NCBI RefSeq assembly: GCF_003111645.1
Contig: NZ_CP022187.1
Location: forward strand, 3,658,001-3,722,000
Source of the DNA: Parazoarcus communis
GTDB taxonomy: Bacteria > Pseudomonadota > Gammaproteobacteria > Burkholderiales > Rhodocyclaceae
Direction: 5' to 3'
Length of the DNA: 64,000 nt
Position numbers and translations under genes: made by a program. The notes beneath the pieces are model-generated. The model saw only the letters and a list, made by a program, of their open reading frames with translations. It had not been told where the DNA came from and did not search any database. Below, in pieces: positions 8,589-16,996 of this stretch; position 1 is the first letter of the stretch; each line of letters begins with the position of its first letter.

Positions 8589-10205
8589 ATGAATATGCCG
8601 CAGCGCTTGATTCCTGATGGGCGCAAAAGTTGCTTTCAGTTAAACGACTTAACGCCTGAAGATTGCGCCTTGCTGGCCCTCATCTTGAAAAAACATCCGC
8701 TTTTCTCGCGTCTCGTTCTCGTACTGGTGTGTCTAGCCTGCCTGTGCGCGACCCTGTTCGTCAGCGCCGGCGTTGCCGCCGGGCTGCAAGTGACGCTCGG
8801 AACCGCTGCAGACCCGACACTTTCGTCCCGCCTCGCGGTTCTGCAACTGTTGCAGGCCCTGCTAGCGCTGATGTTCCTCCTTGGGTGCGGGGCCACGCTG
8901 CGGATTGCGCGCAAGATGCTCGTGGTGCGCACCGATTTCGCCCTCGAGCGGCTCAACAGGCACGTCTTTGGTGCCACGGTGGCGTGGGACGAGGGCGTGG
9001 ATGAGGTGGACCGGCTACACCGGGCACTCGATGGGGTGTCGACCCAGCTCGCCTGCCACCTTGCAGAGGCCGAACGGCTGTCGCGGCAGGCGTCCGAGCA
9101 TGAGCGCTTCGCCACCCGGACACTCGAATTCATCTGCCAGGCCAGTCTCTGCCTTGCCGAACACAGCGCGAGCGCACCGTGGCTGAATTCCCTGCTAGAG
9201 GACATGGCCGACTGCCTGGCGGTGCGTGCCTGTGCGCTGGTGTTGCTTGAGCCGGTGGCCGACGGGCTGGGGGTGCCGTCACAGCTGGGCGATGTCCGCC
9301 GCCTGCAGTTGCTGGAAGCGTTTTCGGTCGAGGAGCTGTCGCGCGGAAACGGCCTGCACCGGGCATCGACTGCTGCCGAAGGCGAGCATGTTGAGCTGGC
9401 GGTGCCGGTGCGCGATGCCGGCGACACCTATGGCGTACTGATCGTCGAGGCGCCGGGAGACTTCATGTTCGAGAGCCGGCATAGCCGGCTGATCGAGGCG
9501 GTGGCGTCGCTGTTTGCGCTGTCGCTGGGCAATCTGCAGCGCAACCACCGACGCCGGCGTCTGGCGCTGATGGACGAGCGCAGCGCGATCGCCGGGGAAC
9601 TGCACGATTCGCTCGCCCAGGCCCTGTCCTACATGAAGCTGCAGGTGGCGCGTCTGCAGCTGGAGATCGGGCGCAGCTGTGCGGACTGTGGTCCCGGCGA
9701 GCGTGTGCTGGAGGTGTCGGGCGAGATCAAGAACGGGCTCGACAGCGCCTACCGCCACCTGCGCGAACTGCTCTCGGCCTTTCGCACCAGCATGCCGCCG
9801 GGCGGCCTGCAGCAGGCGCTGCGCGAGGTGGTGGATGAGCTGTCCGCACGCTCGGGCACCGAACTCGGCTTCGATTACCGGCTGGGCAGCAGGCACCTGT
9901 CGGTCAACGAGGAGTTCCACCTGCTGCAGATCGTGCGCGAGGCGCTGACCAATGTCGTACGTCACGCGCGGGCGCAGCACGCACAGGTGCGCTTCGACGA
10001 GGAGGACGACGGACAGATCGTGCTCACGGTCGAGGACGATGGTCGCGGGCTGCGCGAGGGCAGCGGCGGCGATGGTCACCATGGGGTGTCGATCATGCGC
10101 GACCGCGCCCGGCAGATTGGCGGGGCCTTGCACTTGCGGCCGGCTGCGAGCGGGCAGGGCACCTGCGTCGAGATGCGCTTCCGGCCGCGGCCGGGCAGCA
10201 CCTGA
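8589..10205 (+). CDS. NarX-type sensor histidine kinase
   Basis: This is a 538-residue two-component sensor. Two hydrophobic helices (about 38-65 and 82-103) flank a short periplasmic loop. A GAF-like domain follows (about 175-320), then a HisKA_3 dimerisation domain with phospho-acceptor His339 in 'GELHDSLAQAL', and an HATPase domain ('REALTNVVRHARAQHAQVRF', 'VEDDGRGL'). This is the NarX/DegS/UhpB layout. The dimerisation helix hairpin contains an extra CxxC ('SCADCGPGE', about residues 362-370) that might sense redox or bind metal. The response regulator gene follows after 32 bases. The position inside the demethylation island suggests control of it. The divergent neighbour shares a short promoter region. 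Confidence 0.9.
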   Translation: MNMPQRLIPDGRKSCFQLNDLTPEDCALLALILKKHPLFSRLVLVLVCLACLCATLFVSAGVAAGLQVTLGTAADPTLSSRLAVLQLLQALLALMFLLGCGATLRIARKMLVVRTDFALERLNRHVFGATVAWDEGVDEVDRLHRALDGVSTQLACHLAEAERLSRQASEHERFATRTLEFICQASLCLAEHSASAPWLNSLLEDMADCLAVRACALVLLEPVADGLGVPSQLGDVRRLQLLEAFSVEELSRGNGLHRASTAAEGEHVELAVPVRDAGDTYGVLIVEAPGDFMFESRHSRLIEAVASLFALSLGNLQRNHRRRRLALMDERSAIAGELHDSLAQALSYMKLQVARLQLEIGRSCADCGPGERVLEVSGEIKNGLDSAYRHLRELLSAFRTSMPPGGLQQALREVVDELSARSGTELGFDYRLGSRHLSVNEEFHLLQIVREALTNVVRHARAQHAQVRFDEEDDGQIVLTVEDDGRGLREGSGGDGHHGVSIMRDRARQIGGALHLRPAASGQGTCVEMRFRPRPGST

Positions 10206-10237
10206 AACGGATTGATCAAGCAATGAGGACGGACAGC

Positions 10238-10930
10238 ATGGACAACGCGGCTGGGGGCGACCCGGATCGACACGGCACACCGATCAGACTGGTGGTCGTG
10301 GATGACCACGCACTGTTTCGCAAGGGGGTCAGCCAGCTGCTGGCAATGTACGACGATGTCGAGGTCGTCGCCGAGGCGGCGTCGGGTGCGGAGGGGATCG
10401 AGGCGGTGCTGACGCACCGGCCGGATGTGGCGCTGATCGATCTGCACATGAAGGGGCTCGACGGCATCTCGGTGCTGCGGGCGCTGAAGGCCGCGGGATC
10501 GACCACCCGCCTGGTGATGCTCACCGTGTCCGACTCCAGTTTCGACATCATGGAGGCGCTGAACTCGGGCGCCAGCGGTTACCTGCTCAAGGACATGGAG
10601 CCGGACGAGTTCTGCATGAAGCTGCGTCAGGTCGCCGCGGGAGGAACGGTGCTGTCGGCCGCGGTAGGCGGCCTGCTGGCCAAACCCCAGCCGCCTTCGA
10701 AAGAATCGCTGAATGAGCACTGGGCCTCGCTGACCGCACGCGAACAGGAGACCCTGGAGCTGGTGTCCAAGGGCGCATCGAACAAGATCGTTGCGCGCGC
10801 GCTCGGCATTGCCGAGAGCACGGTGAAGGTGCACGTGAAGCACGTGCTGCAGAAACTCAATCTGCGTAACCGGTTTGAAGCGGCGGTGTGGCTGCGCGAA
10901 CTGCGCGAGGACGAGAGACACCAGGCCTGA
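10238..10930 (+). CDS. NarL/LuxR-family response regulator
   Basis: This is a 230-residue DNA-binding response regulator. The receiver domain (residues about 8-125) has the acidic pocket 'VVDDH' and phospho-acceptor Asp68 in 'ALIDLHMKG'. A LuxR-type helix-turn-helix at about 160-225 follows ('LTAREQETLELVSKGASNKI', 'AESTVKVHVKHVLQKL'). ATG 10238 was chosen because GAGGACGG lies at the right distance; ATG 10223 in frame is an alternative. It is paired with the kinase upstream and stands 106 bases before the GcvT-like gene, so it may activate the C1 genes directly downstream or the operon upstream of position 6647. Confidence 0.9.
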   Translation: MDNAAGGDPDRHGTPIRLVVVDDHALFRKGVSQLLAMYDDVEVVAEAASGAEGIEAVLTHRPDVALIDLHMKGLDGISVLRALKAAGSTTRLVMLTVSDSSFDIMEALNSGASGYLLKDMEPDEFCMKLRQVAAGGTVLSAAVGGLLAKPQPPSKESLNEHWASLTAREQETLELVSKGASNKIVARALGIAESTVKVHVKHVLQKLNLRNRFEAAVWLRELREDERHQA

Positions 10931-11036
10931 CGCCGTGGTGGGAGGCCGGGGCGTAGTACCAGAGGAGTATTTTCGCGTGCCCGGCACACTGGCTTAATGA
11001 ACTCAATTTCACTCTTCGCTGAAAAGGGAGTTTCAA

Positions 11037-12167
11037 ATGAGTTCATGGAGACAGTCGACACTGGCTGACCGGCATCGCGCACTGGGTTCGACCCTCGCCG
11101 ACTGGAACGGGATGGCGACAGCCTGGACCTACAGCACCGATCTCGCCGACGAACACGAGGCCATTCGCACCCGCGCCGGCCTGATGGATGTGTCCGGGCT
11201 CAAGAAGGTGCACCTGGTCGGGCCGCATGCGGAAGCCCTGCTCAACTACGCGACCACGCGCAATGTCAGCAAGCTCTATCCGGGCAAGTCGGTGTATGCC
11301 TGCATGCTCAATGAAGCCGGCAAGTTCATCGACGACTGCGTGATCTACCGCAACGGCCCCAACGCCTTCATGGTGGTGCACGGCTCGGGCCAGGGCCACG
11401 AGATCCTGACCCGCGGCGCGGTGGGACGCAACGTGGCGGTGCTGTTCGATGACGACCTGCACGACCTTTCACTGCAGGGGCCGCTGGCGGTGGAGTACCT
11501 GTCGAAGCATGTGCCGGGCATCCGCGACCTGCCTTATTTCCATCACATGCAGACCCGGCTCTTCGGCTGCCCGGTCACGATTTCGCGCACCGGCTATACC
11601 GGCGAGCGCGGCTACGAGCTGTTCTGCAAGGGCGTCGATGCGCCGCTGATCTGGGACACCATCGTGGAGGAAGGCAAGGCGATGGGCATCATGCCCTGCT
11701 CCTTCACCGCGCTGGACTGGCTGCGGGTCGAGAGCTACCTGCTGTTCTATCCCTACGACAACTCTGACATGTATCCGATGGAAGGCGAGGCGATCGGTGA
11801 CTCCCTTTGGGAGCTGGGCCTCGACTTCACCGTGTCGCCGGGCAAGACCGAGTTCCGCGGCGCGGCCGAGCACTTCCGCCTGCAGGGCAGGGAGCGCTTC
11901 AAGATCTACGGCGTCGAGCTCGATACCAAGGAAATCGCGCAAGGCGGCGATGCCATCTGGGACGGCGACACCAAGGTCGGCTTCGTGACCTGCGCAATGT
12001 ATTCCCGTCTCACCGGGCGCGGCATGGCCATCGCCCGCATGGACCCGGCCTACGCCGTTCCCGGGCGTGCGCTCGAACTGCGCGGCGCCACCCTGCGCTG
12101 TGCGGCGACCACCCATACGCTGCCTTTCGACGATCCCGAAAAGCTCAAGCGTACCGCCAAGGGCTGA
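11037..12167 (+). CDS. GcvT-like aminomethyltransferase (THF-binding), possible N-demethylase subunit
   Basis: This 376-residue stand-alone protein of the GcvT/aminomethyltransferase family binds tetrahydrofolate and accepts the one-carbon unit. Family motifs are 'LMDVSGLKKVHLVGPHAEAL' (residues about 43-62), 'ISRTGYTGERGYELFCKG' and 'LDWLRVESYLLFYPYD'. There is no glycine-cleavage P or H protein nearby. It follows the two-component system and precedes purU by 82 bases, and AAAAGGGAG lies eight bases before ATG 11037. Haem-dependent oxidative N-demethylase is reported to contain tetrahydrofolate, so this could be the folate-binding subunit for the enzyme encoded at 108-2753. That assignment is inference. 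A sarcosine- or dimethylglycine-type transferase is the alternative. Confidence 0.8.
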   Translation: MSSWRQSTLADRHRALGSTLADWNGMATAWTYSTDLADEHEAIRTRAGLMDVSGLKKVHLVGPHAEALLNYATTRNVSKLYPGKSVYACMLNEAGKFIDDCVIYRNGPNAFMVVHGSGQGHEILTRGAVGRNVAVLFDDDLHDLSLQGPLAVEYLSKHVPGIRDLPYFHHMQTRLFGCPVTISRTGYTGERGYELFCKGVDAPLIWDTIVEEGKAMGIMPCSFTALDWLRVESYLLFYPYDNSDMYPMEGEAIGDSLWELGLDFTVSPGKTEFRGAAEHFRLQGRERFKIYGVELDTKEIAQGGDAIWDGDTKVGFVTCAMYSRLTGRGMAIARMDPAYAVPGRALELRGATLRCAATTHTLPFDDPEKLKRTAKG

Positions 12168-12249
12168 GGGGCGAAGCCTTGCAAGGGCGCCGCGAGTGCG
12201 CCCGCTACGCCCCGCGCAACAAGACCGAAAACAGGAAAACAGCACCCCC

Positions 12250-13113
12250 ATGAGCCCCTCAGAGAGACGTTACACCCTGTCCCTGTCCTGCCCGGACAGG
12301 GTTGGCATCGTGACCACCGTCAGCAGCTTCTTCTCCAGCCACCAGGGCTGGATCACCGAGGCGAACCACCACGCGGACGTGGACGGCAAGCGCTTCTTCA
12401 TGCGTCAGGAGATCCTGGCCGACTCGCTGCCCTTCGACATCGATGTGCTGCGCGAGAAGTTCGCGCCGATCGCACGTGAATTCGACATGGACTGGAAGAT
12501 CAGCGACAGCGCGCGCAAGAAGCGCGTGGTGGTGATGGTGAGCAAGCAGGAGCACTGCCTGTACGACCTGCTGTCGCGCTGGCATGCCGATGAGCTGAAC
12601 ATCGAGATCCCGTGCGTGATCTCCAACCACGAGACCTTCCGCGGGCTGGTGGAGTGGCACGGCATTCCCTTCCATCACGTGCCGGTCACGCCCGACACCA
12701 AGGCCGAGGCCTACGCCAGGGTCGAGGACCTGTACCGCGAAGCCGAAGGCGACGTGATGGTGCTGGCGCGCTACATGCAGATTCTGTCGCCGGGGCTGTG
12801 CGAGCGCTACCCGGGCCAGATCATCAACATCCACCACAGCTTTCTGCCCAGCTTCGTCGGCGCCAAGCCCTACCACCAGGCCTATGTGCGTGGCGTGAAG
12901 CTGATCGGCGCGACCTGCCACTACGTGACCTCGGAGCTCGATCAGGGCCCGATCATCGAGCAGGACGTGATCCGCATCGACCACTCGGACGCACCGGAAG
13001 ATCTGGTGCGCTACGGCAAGGACATCGAGAAAGCCGTCCTCGCCCGCGGCCTGCGCTATCACCTGGAAGACCGGGTGCTGGTGCATGGCAATAAAACCGT
13101 CGTTTTCCGCTGA
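12250..13113 (+). CDS. purU: Formyltetrahydrofolate deformylase
   Basis: This 287-residue enzyme hydrolyses 10-formyl-THF to formate and THF. An N-terminal ACT domain (residues about 8-85, 'LSCPDRVGIVTTVSSFF') is followed by the formyltransferase-fold hydrolase domain with 'NIHHSFLPSFVGAKPYHQAY' and 'ATCHYVTSELDQGPIIEQD', which holds the Asn-His-Asp catalytic set. The length is typical. ATG 12250 follows AGGAAAA. With FolD ten bases downstream it forms a methylene-THF to formate route, the usual end of methylamine-derived C1 oxidation, rather than a purine-synthesis role. Confidence 0.95.
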   Translation: MSPSERRYTLSLSCPDRVGIVTTVSSFFSSHQGWITEANHHADVDGKRFFMRQEILADSLPFDIDVLREKFAPIAREFDMDWKISDSARKKRVVVMVSKQEHCLYDLLSRWHADELNIEIPCVISNHETFRGLVEWHGIPFHHVPVTPDTKAEAYARVEDLYREAEGDVMVLARYMQILSPGLCERYPGQIINIHHSFLPSFVGAKPYHQAYVRGVKLIGATCHYVTSELDQGPIIEQDVIRIDHSDAPEDLVRYGKDIEKAVLARGLRYHLEDRVLVHGNKTVVFR

Positions 13114-13122
13114 GAGGCCGCC

Positions 13123-14028
13123 ATGACGGCACAGATCATCGACGGCAAGGCGCTGTCGAAACAGCTCCGAGTGGGTTTTCGCGAGCGCGTGGGACGGCTG
13201 GTGGAGCAGGGCGTGCGCCCCGGGCTGGCGGTCATCCTGGTCGGGGACAATCCGGCCTCGCGGGTGTATGTGGGCAACAAGGTGAAGGCGTGCGAGGAAT
13301 GCGGCGTGCGCTCGCTGCATGTGGCGCTGCCGGCCGATACGCCGGAAGTGGAGATGCTGGCACGCATCGCCCAGCTCAACGCCGACCCGACGGTGCACGG
13401 CATCCTGATTCAGCTGCCGCTGCCCGGGCACATCGATGTGCGCCGGGTGCTGGAGGCGATCTCGGTGCATAAGGACGTCGACGGCTTTCATCTGTACAAC
13501 GTCGGCGGACTGGTGGTGGGCAACACCATCTTCCCGCCATGCACGCCCTACGGCGTGCAGCTGCTGCTCGACACCACCGGCACCGAGGTCGCGGGCAAGA
13601 ACGTGGTGGTGGTGGGGGCGAGCAACATCGTCGGCAAGCCGATGGCGCTGATGCTGCTGCAGCGCGAAGCCACGGTGACGATCTGCCACGCGAAAACGCG
13701 CGATCTGGCTCAGCACACCATTCTGGCCGACATCCTGATCGTGGCCGCGGGCAAGCCGGGTCTGATCGTGCCGCAGATGGTCAAGCAAGGCGCCATCGTC
13801 ATCGACGTCGGCATCAACCGCCTGCCGGACAACCGCATCGTCGGCGACGTGGATTTCGACGGGGTGAAGGAGAAAGCCTCGTGGATCACGCCGGTGCCCG
13901 GCGGCGTGGGGCCGATGACGGTGACCATGCTGATCGAGAACACGCTGCGCTCGGCCGAACGCAGCCTGCAGGCGAGCCCCGCCGACGACTATCAGGACTG
14001 GGAAGCCCCGGTGCTGAAGGCGGTCTGA
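13123..14028 (+). CDS. folD: Methylene-THF dehydrogenase / methenyl-THF cyclohydrolase
   Basis: This 301-residue bifunctional enzyme converts 5,10-methylene-THF to 10-formyl-THF with NADP reduction. The catalytic segment 'SRVYVGNKVKACEECG' contains the Tyr and Lys of the family, 'GILIQLPLP' is the substrate loop, 'VVVGASNIVGKPMALMLL' is the nucleotide-binding turn, and 'TPVPGGVGPMTVTMLIENT' is the C-terminal signature. It lies ten bases after purU and one base before folB, so it is clearly co-transcribed. A second housekeeping folD elsewhere in the genome would support specialisation of this copy. Confidence 0.96.
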   Translation: MTAQIIDGKALSKQLRVGFRERVGRLVEQGVRPGLAVILVGDNPASRVYVGNKVKACEECGVRSLHVALPADTPEVEMLARIAQLNADPTVHGILIQLPLPGHIDVRRVLEAISVHKDVDGFHLYNVGGLVVGNTIFPPCTPYGVQLLLDTTGTEVAGKNVVVVGASNIVGKPMALMLLQREATVTICHAKTRDLAQHTILADILIVAAGKPGLIVPQMVKQGAIVIDVGINRLPDNRIVGDVDFDGVKEKASWITPVPGGVGPMTVTMLIENTLRSAERSLQASPADDYQDWEAPVLKAV

Positions 14029-14029
14029 G

Positions 14030-14437
14030 ATGGGCGCCGACGAGTGTGTGATCCGTCTCGAAGGGCTGGCGCTTGAAGCATCGATCGGCATCTACCCGCA
14101 CGAACTGGCCGCGCGCCAGACCCTGCTGGTGGATCTGACCCTGTGCATCGACGGCGCCGCATCCGGGCGCAGCGACGACATCCGCCACACGGTGGACTAC
14201 GACGAAGTGGTGGCGTGCCTCGAAGCCTTGATCGCAGCGCGCCACTTCAACCTGCTCGAACACCTGAGCCAGGTCATGCTCGACACCCTGGGCGAACGCT
14301 TCGCCATCCGGCGGCTGGAGGTAACAATCGCCAAACCGGCTGCGGTACCGGGCGCGCGCCGGGTGTCGGTGAGCCGCATGGCGGCGTGGCCGGCGGCTGT
14401 GGCGACGAAGGTGCCGGCAGTCAGGGCCGCGGCCTGA
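14030..14437 (+). CDS. folB: Dihydroneopterin aldolase family protein
   Basis: This 135-residue protein of the FolB tunnelling fold has the features 'LEGLALEASIGIYPHELAAR', 'VDYDEVVACLEALI' and 'NLLEHLSQVMLDTL', the latter supplying the conserved Glu of the pterin site, plus 'VTIAKPAAVPGARRVSV'. FolB makes 6-hydroxymethyl-dihydropterin for folate synthesis. It is translated from an ATG one base after the folD stop. Its place at the end of the C1 module suggests that the operon boosts the folate pool for demethylation. The final dozen residues (Ala/Val-rich) extend beyond the usual family end. Confidence 0.88.
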   Translation: MGADECVIRLEGLALEASIGIYPHELAARQTLLVDLTLCIDGAASGRSDDIRHTVDYDEVVACLEALIAARHFNLLEHLSQVMLDTLGERFAIRRLEVTIAKPAAVPGARRVSVSRMAAWPAAVATKVPAVRAAA

Positions 14438-14465
14438 GCCCTGCGCACGATGCTGTTTTCATGGC

Positions 14466-14507
14466 GCGCCGGCCCTTGCAGACTTCATGCGCTGCAAGGG
14501 CCGGCGC
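14466..14507. terminator. Long perfect hairpin between convergent folB and ggt-family genes
   Basis: A 16-bp perfect inverted repeat (14466-14481 with 14492-14507) encloses a 10-base loop and is followed on the plus strand by CATTTT. It lies between the converging stops at 14437 and 14519, so it probably terminates both transcripts. Confidence 0.75.
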
Positions 14508-14518
14508 CGCCATTTTCA

Positions 14519-16105
14519 TCAGACGCCCGCAACCACGCCATCGCTGCGCGGGTCGACCGCGCCTTCGATCAGCCCGTTCGGGTGTCTGACCAGCGCACCC
14601 GCGTGGCCCATGGTGTCGCTGTAGGCCTCGTCCAGCACTTCGACCTGATGCCCCGCGTCGCGCAATGCCTGCACCAGCTCCGGCGGAAAGCGGCTCTCCA
14701 GCTTGAGGCTGGTGCTGACATCGCCCCAGGTGCGGCCCAGCAGCCAGCGCGGTGCGCTGACCGCCTGCTGCAGGGGCGTGCCGAAGCGGGCGTAGCGGGT
14801 GAACACGGCGGCCTGGGTCTGTGGCTGACCTTCGCCGCCCATGGTGCCGTAGGGCATCACGCGGCCGTCGTCGAACAGCGCCATTGACGGGTTCAGGGTG
14901 TGGAAGGGCTTGCGTGAGGGCTCCAGCGCATTGAGCGCGGCAGGTTTGAGCGAGAAGCTCATGCCGCGGTTCTGCCAGGTGATGCCGGTGTCGCGCAGCA
15001 CCACGCCGGAGCCGAACTCCCAGTACACGCTCTGGATGAAACTCACTGCACGCCCTTCGCGGTCGATCGCGCCCATCCAGATGGTGTCGCCCGGTGCGGC
15101 GGGATCGGGCCAGGGCAGCGCGACCTGCATGTCCACATCGGCGGCGCGCGCGTCGAGCGCAGGCGCGTCGAGGAAGCTGCGCGGGTCGGCGGGCAGGCGG
15201 CGCGGATCGGTGACGACGCGGTCGCGCACGCGGAAGGCGCGTTTGGTGGCTTCGACGAGGCCGTGGACATGGGCGAATCCTTCGCCCGCGCTGACACCGA
15301 GGCGCTCGAAGATGCCGAGAATCATCAGTGCGGCCAGGCCCTGGGTCGGGGGCGGCAGGTTGTACACCGTGCTGTCGCCGAGCCGCACCGATAGCGGATC
15401 GACGATCTGTGCGGCGTAGGCGTTGAGGTCGTGGGTGCGAACCGGGCTGCCGACGCGTTCGAGTTCGGCGCCGATCCGTTCGGCGATCTCGCCGCGATAG
15501 AAGTCATCGAGGCCGCGTGCGGCGAGGGTCTCGAGCGTCTGGGCCAGCGCGGGCTGGCGCAGCAGATGTCCGGTTTCGGGCGGCGCGCCATCGACCAGAA
15601 AGGTGTCGGCGAAACCGGGCGCGTCCTTCAGTCCGTCGAGCTTCTGGCGCGTGAGGGCGGCCTGGCTGGCAGTGACGGCCACACCGTCGCGCGCATGGCG
15701 GATGGCGTCGGCGAGCAGGCGCGACAGCGGCAGCGCAGTCCCCCACTCGGCGGCGACTTCCAGGGCCGTGTCCCAGCCGCCGACCGTGCCGGCAACCGTG
15801 AGTGCTGCCTTCGGGCCGCGAGCGGGGATGGCATCCAGCCCGGCGTAGAACTGGCGGTCGGCAAGCCCGGCGGCAAAGCCGCAGGCGTCGATCGCGACCG
15901 GCGCCTTGCCCGGCTCATGGATCAGCCAGAAACCGTCGCCGCCGATCGCGTTCATGTGCGGATAGACCACCGCGATGGCGGCGGCCGCGGCGACCATGGC
16001 TTCGACCGCGTTGCCGCCTTCGCGCAGGATGTCGCGTCCGGCCTGCGCGGCGAGGTGGTGAGGGGCAACCTGCATGCCGCCGAGGGCAGTGAGGGTGTGC
16101 AGCAT
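14519..16105 (-). CDS. Gamma-glutamyltransferase-family Ntn hydrolase
   Basis: This 528-residue protein is a self-processing N-terminal nucleophile hydrolase of the gamma-glutamyltranspeptidase family. The predicted autoprocessing site and nucleophile is Thr341 in 'GDTIWMGAIDREGRAVSF'. The substrate-binding 'MPYGTMGGEGQPQTQAAVFT' follows. No signal peptide is visible, so it is probably cytoplasmic, as in YwrD-like or oxamate-amidohydrolase (HpxW)-like members rather than classical periplasmic Ggt. It is downstream of and co-oriented with a TauE/SafE permease (36 bases apart) and a TRAP transporter, so it likely acts on an imported amide or gamma-glutamyl compound. Gamma-glutamylmethylamide would fit the amine island across the terminator, but this is speculative. 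Confidence 0.8.
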   Translation of the reverse strand: MLHTLTALGGMQVAPHHLAAQAGRDILREGGNAVEAMVAAAAAIAVVYPHMNAIGGDGFWLIHEPGKAPVAIDACGFAAGLADRQFYAGLDAIPARGPKAALTVAGTVGGWDTALEVAAEWGTALPLSRLLADAIRHARDGVAVTASQAALTRQKLDGLKDAPGFADTFLVDGAPPETGHLLRQPALAQTLETLAARGLDDFYRGEIAERIGAELERVGSPVRTHDLNAYAAQIVDPLSVRLGDSTVYNLPPPTQGLAALMILGIFERLGVSAGEGFAHVHGLVEATKRAFRVRDRVVTDPRRLPADPRSFLDAPALDARAADVDMQVALPWPDPAAPGDTIWMGAIDREGRAVSFIQSVYWEFGSGVVLRDTGITWQNRGMSFSLKPAALNALEPSRKPFHTLNPSMALFDDGRVMPYGTMGGEGQPQTQAAVFTRYARFGTPLQQAVSAPRWLLGRTWGDVSTSLKLESRFPPELVQALRDAGHQVEVLDEAYSDTMGHAGALVRHPNGLIEGAVDPRSDGVVAGV

Positions 16106-16141
16106 GAGTGTCTCCTTGTTGGTGGCGTGGCCCGCGCCAGG

Positions 16142-16978
16142 TCAGGCGAGCAGGCCGTAGAACATGCGCAGCGAGGTGAGCGCGAGGAAGGCCGCGAACA
16201 CCTGGCGCAGACGGCGCGCGTCGATGGCGTGGGCCAGACGCGCACCCCATGAGGTGGTGACCATGGTCGCAGGCACGATCAGTGCCATCCCGAGCAGGTT
16301 CACATAGCCGACGGTGGCCGGCGGCAGGTTGGGCACGCCCATGCCGTTGATCAGGAAGCCGATCGCACCGGGCAGGCTGATGATCATGCCGAGTGCGGCC
16401 CCGGTGCCCACGGCCACGTGCATCGGCGTACGAAAGGCGTTGAGGGTGGGGACGCTGAGCGTGCCGCCGCCGATGCCCATCAGGGTCGAGAGGCCGCCGA
16501 TGGTGACGCCGATCATCGAGGTGCCAAGCGGCCCCGGCAGACCCTCGCCAAGCGCAAAGCCATCGCGCTTGAAGGCCATGTTGAGCGCGACCAGCAGGGC
16601 GACCGTGGCAAAGATGGAGGTGAGCACCTGGCCGCTGAAGTAGCCGCTGGCGACCGAGCCGATCAGCACGCCGACCACGACGGGCGGAATCAGCTTGCGC
16701 AGCAGTTCGGGGTTGAGGCTGCCACGGCGGCGGTGCGCGCGGGCCGACATGATCGAGGTCGGAATGATGGTGGCGAGGGAAGTACCCACCGCCACATGCA
16801 TGCGTACCGACTCGTCGATGCCGAGCAGGGTGAAGAGGTGGTAGAGCACCGGCACGATGACGATGCCGCCACCCACGCCAAGCAGTCCGGCAAGGATGCC
16901 TGCCACCACCCCGGTGGTGATCAGGGCAATGACCAGCCCTGCCAGCCAGGTGGCACTGTAGCCGTCGAAAAATTCCAT
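16142..16978 (-). CDS. TauE/SafE-family permease
   Basis: This 278-residue integral membrane protein of the sulfite exporter TauE/SafE family has about eight predicted helices. The two family repeats begin at 'GILAGLLGVGGGIVIVPVLY' and 'GGLSTLMGIGGGTLSVPTLN', each with the characteristic G-x-G-G-G. These proteins move small organic or inorganic anions such as sulfite, sulfoacetate or carboxylates. ATG 16978 is preceded by CGGAGG. It lies 18 bases after the TRAP large subunit, in one operon with the hydrolase downstream. The substrate is unknown. Confidence 0.88.
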   Translation of the reverse strand: MEFFDGYSATWLAGLVIALITTGVVAGILAGLLGVGGGIVIVPVLYHLFTLLGIDESVRMHVAVGTSLATIIPTSIMSARAHRRRGSLNPELLRKLIPPVVVGVLIGSVASGYFSGQVLTSIFATVALLVALNMAFKRDGFALGEGLPGPLGTSMIGVTIGGLSTLMGIGGGTLSVPTLNAFRTPMHVAVGTGAALGMIISLPGAIGFLINGMGVPNLPPATVGYVNLLGMALIVPATMVTTSWGARLAHAIDARRLRQVFAAFLALTSLRMFYGLLA

Positions 16979-16996
16979 TGTGTTGCCTCCGGGGGC

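Noticed and set aside
12259-14091. 610-codon minus-strand frame opposite purU, folD and folB
   Set aside because: The plus-strand genes are unmistakable and contiguous. The antisense translation is low-complexity and His/Asp/Val-rich.
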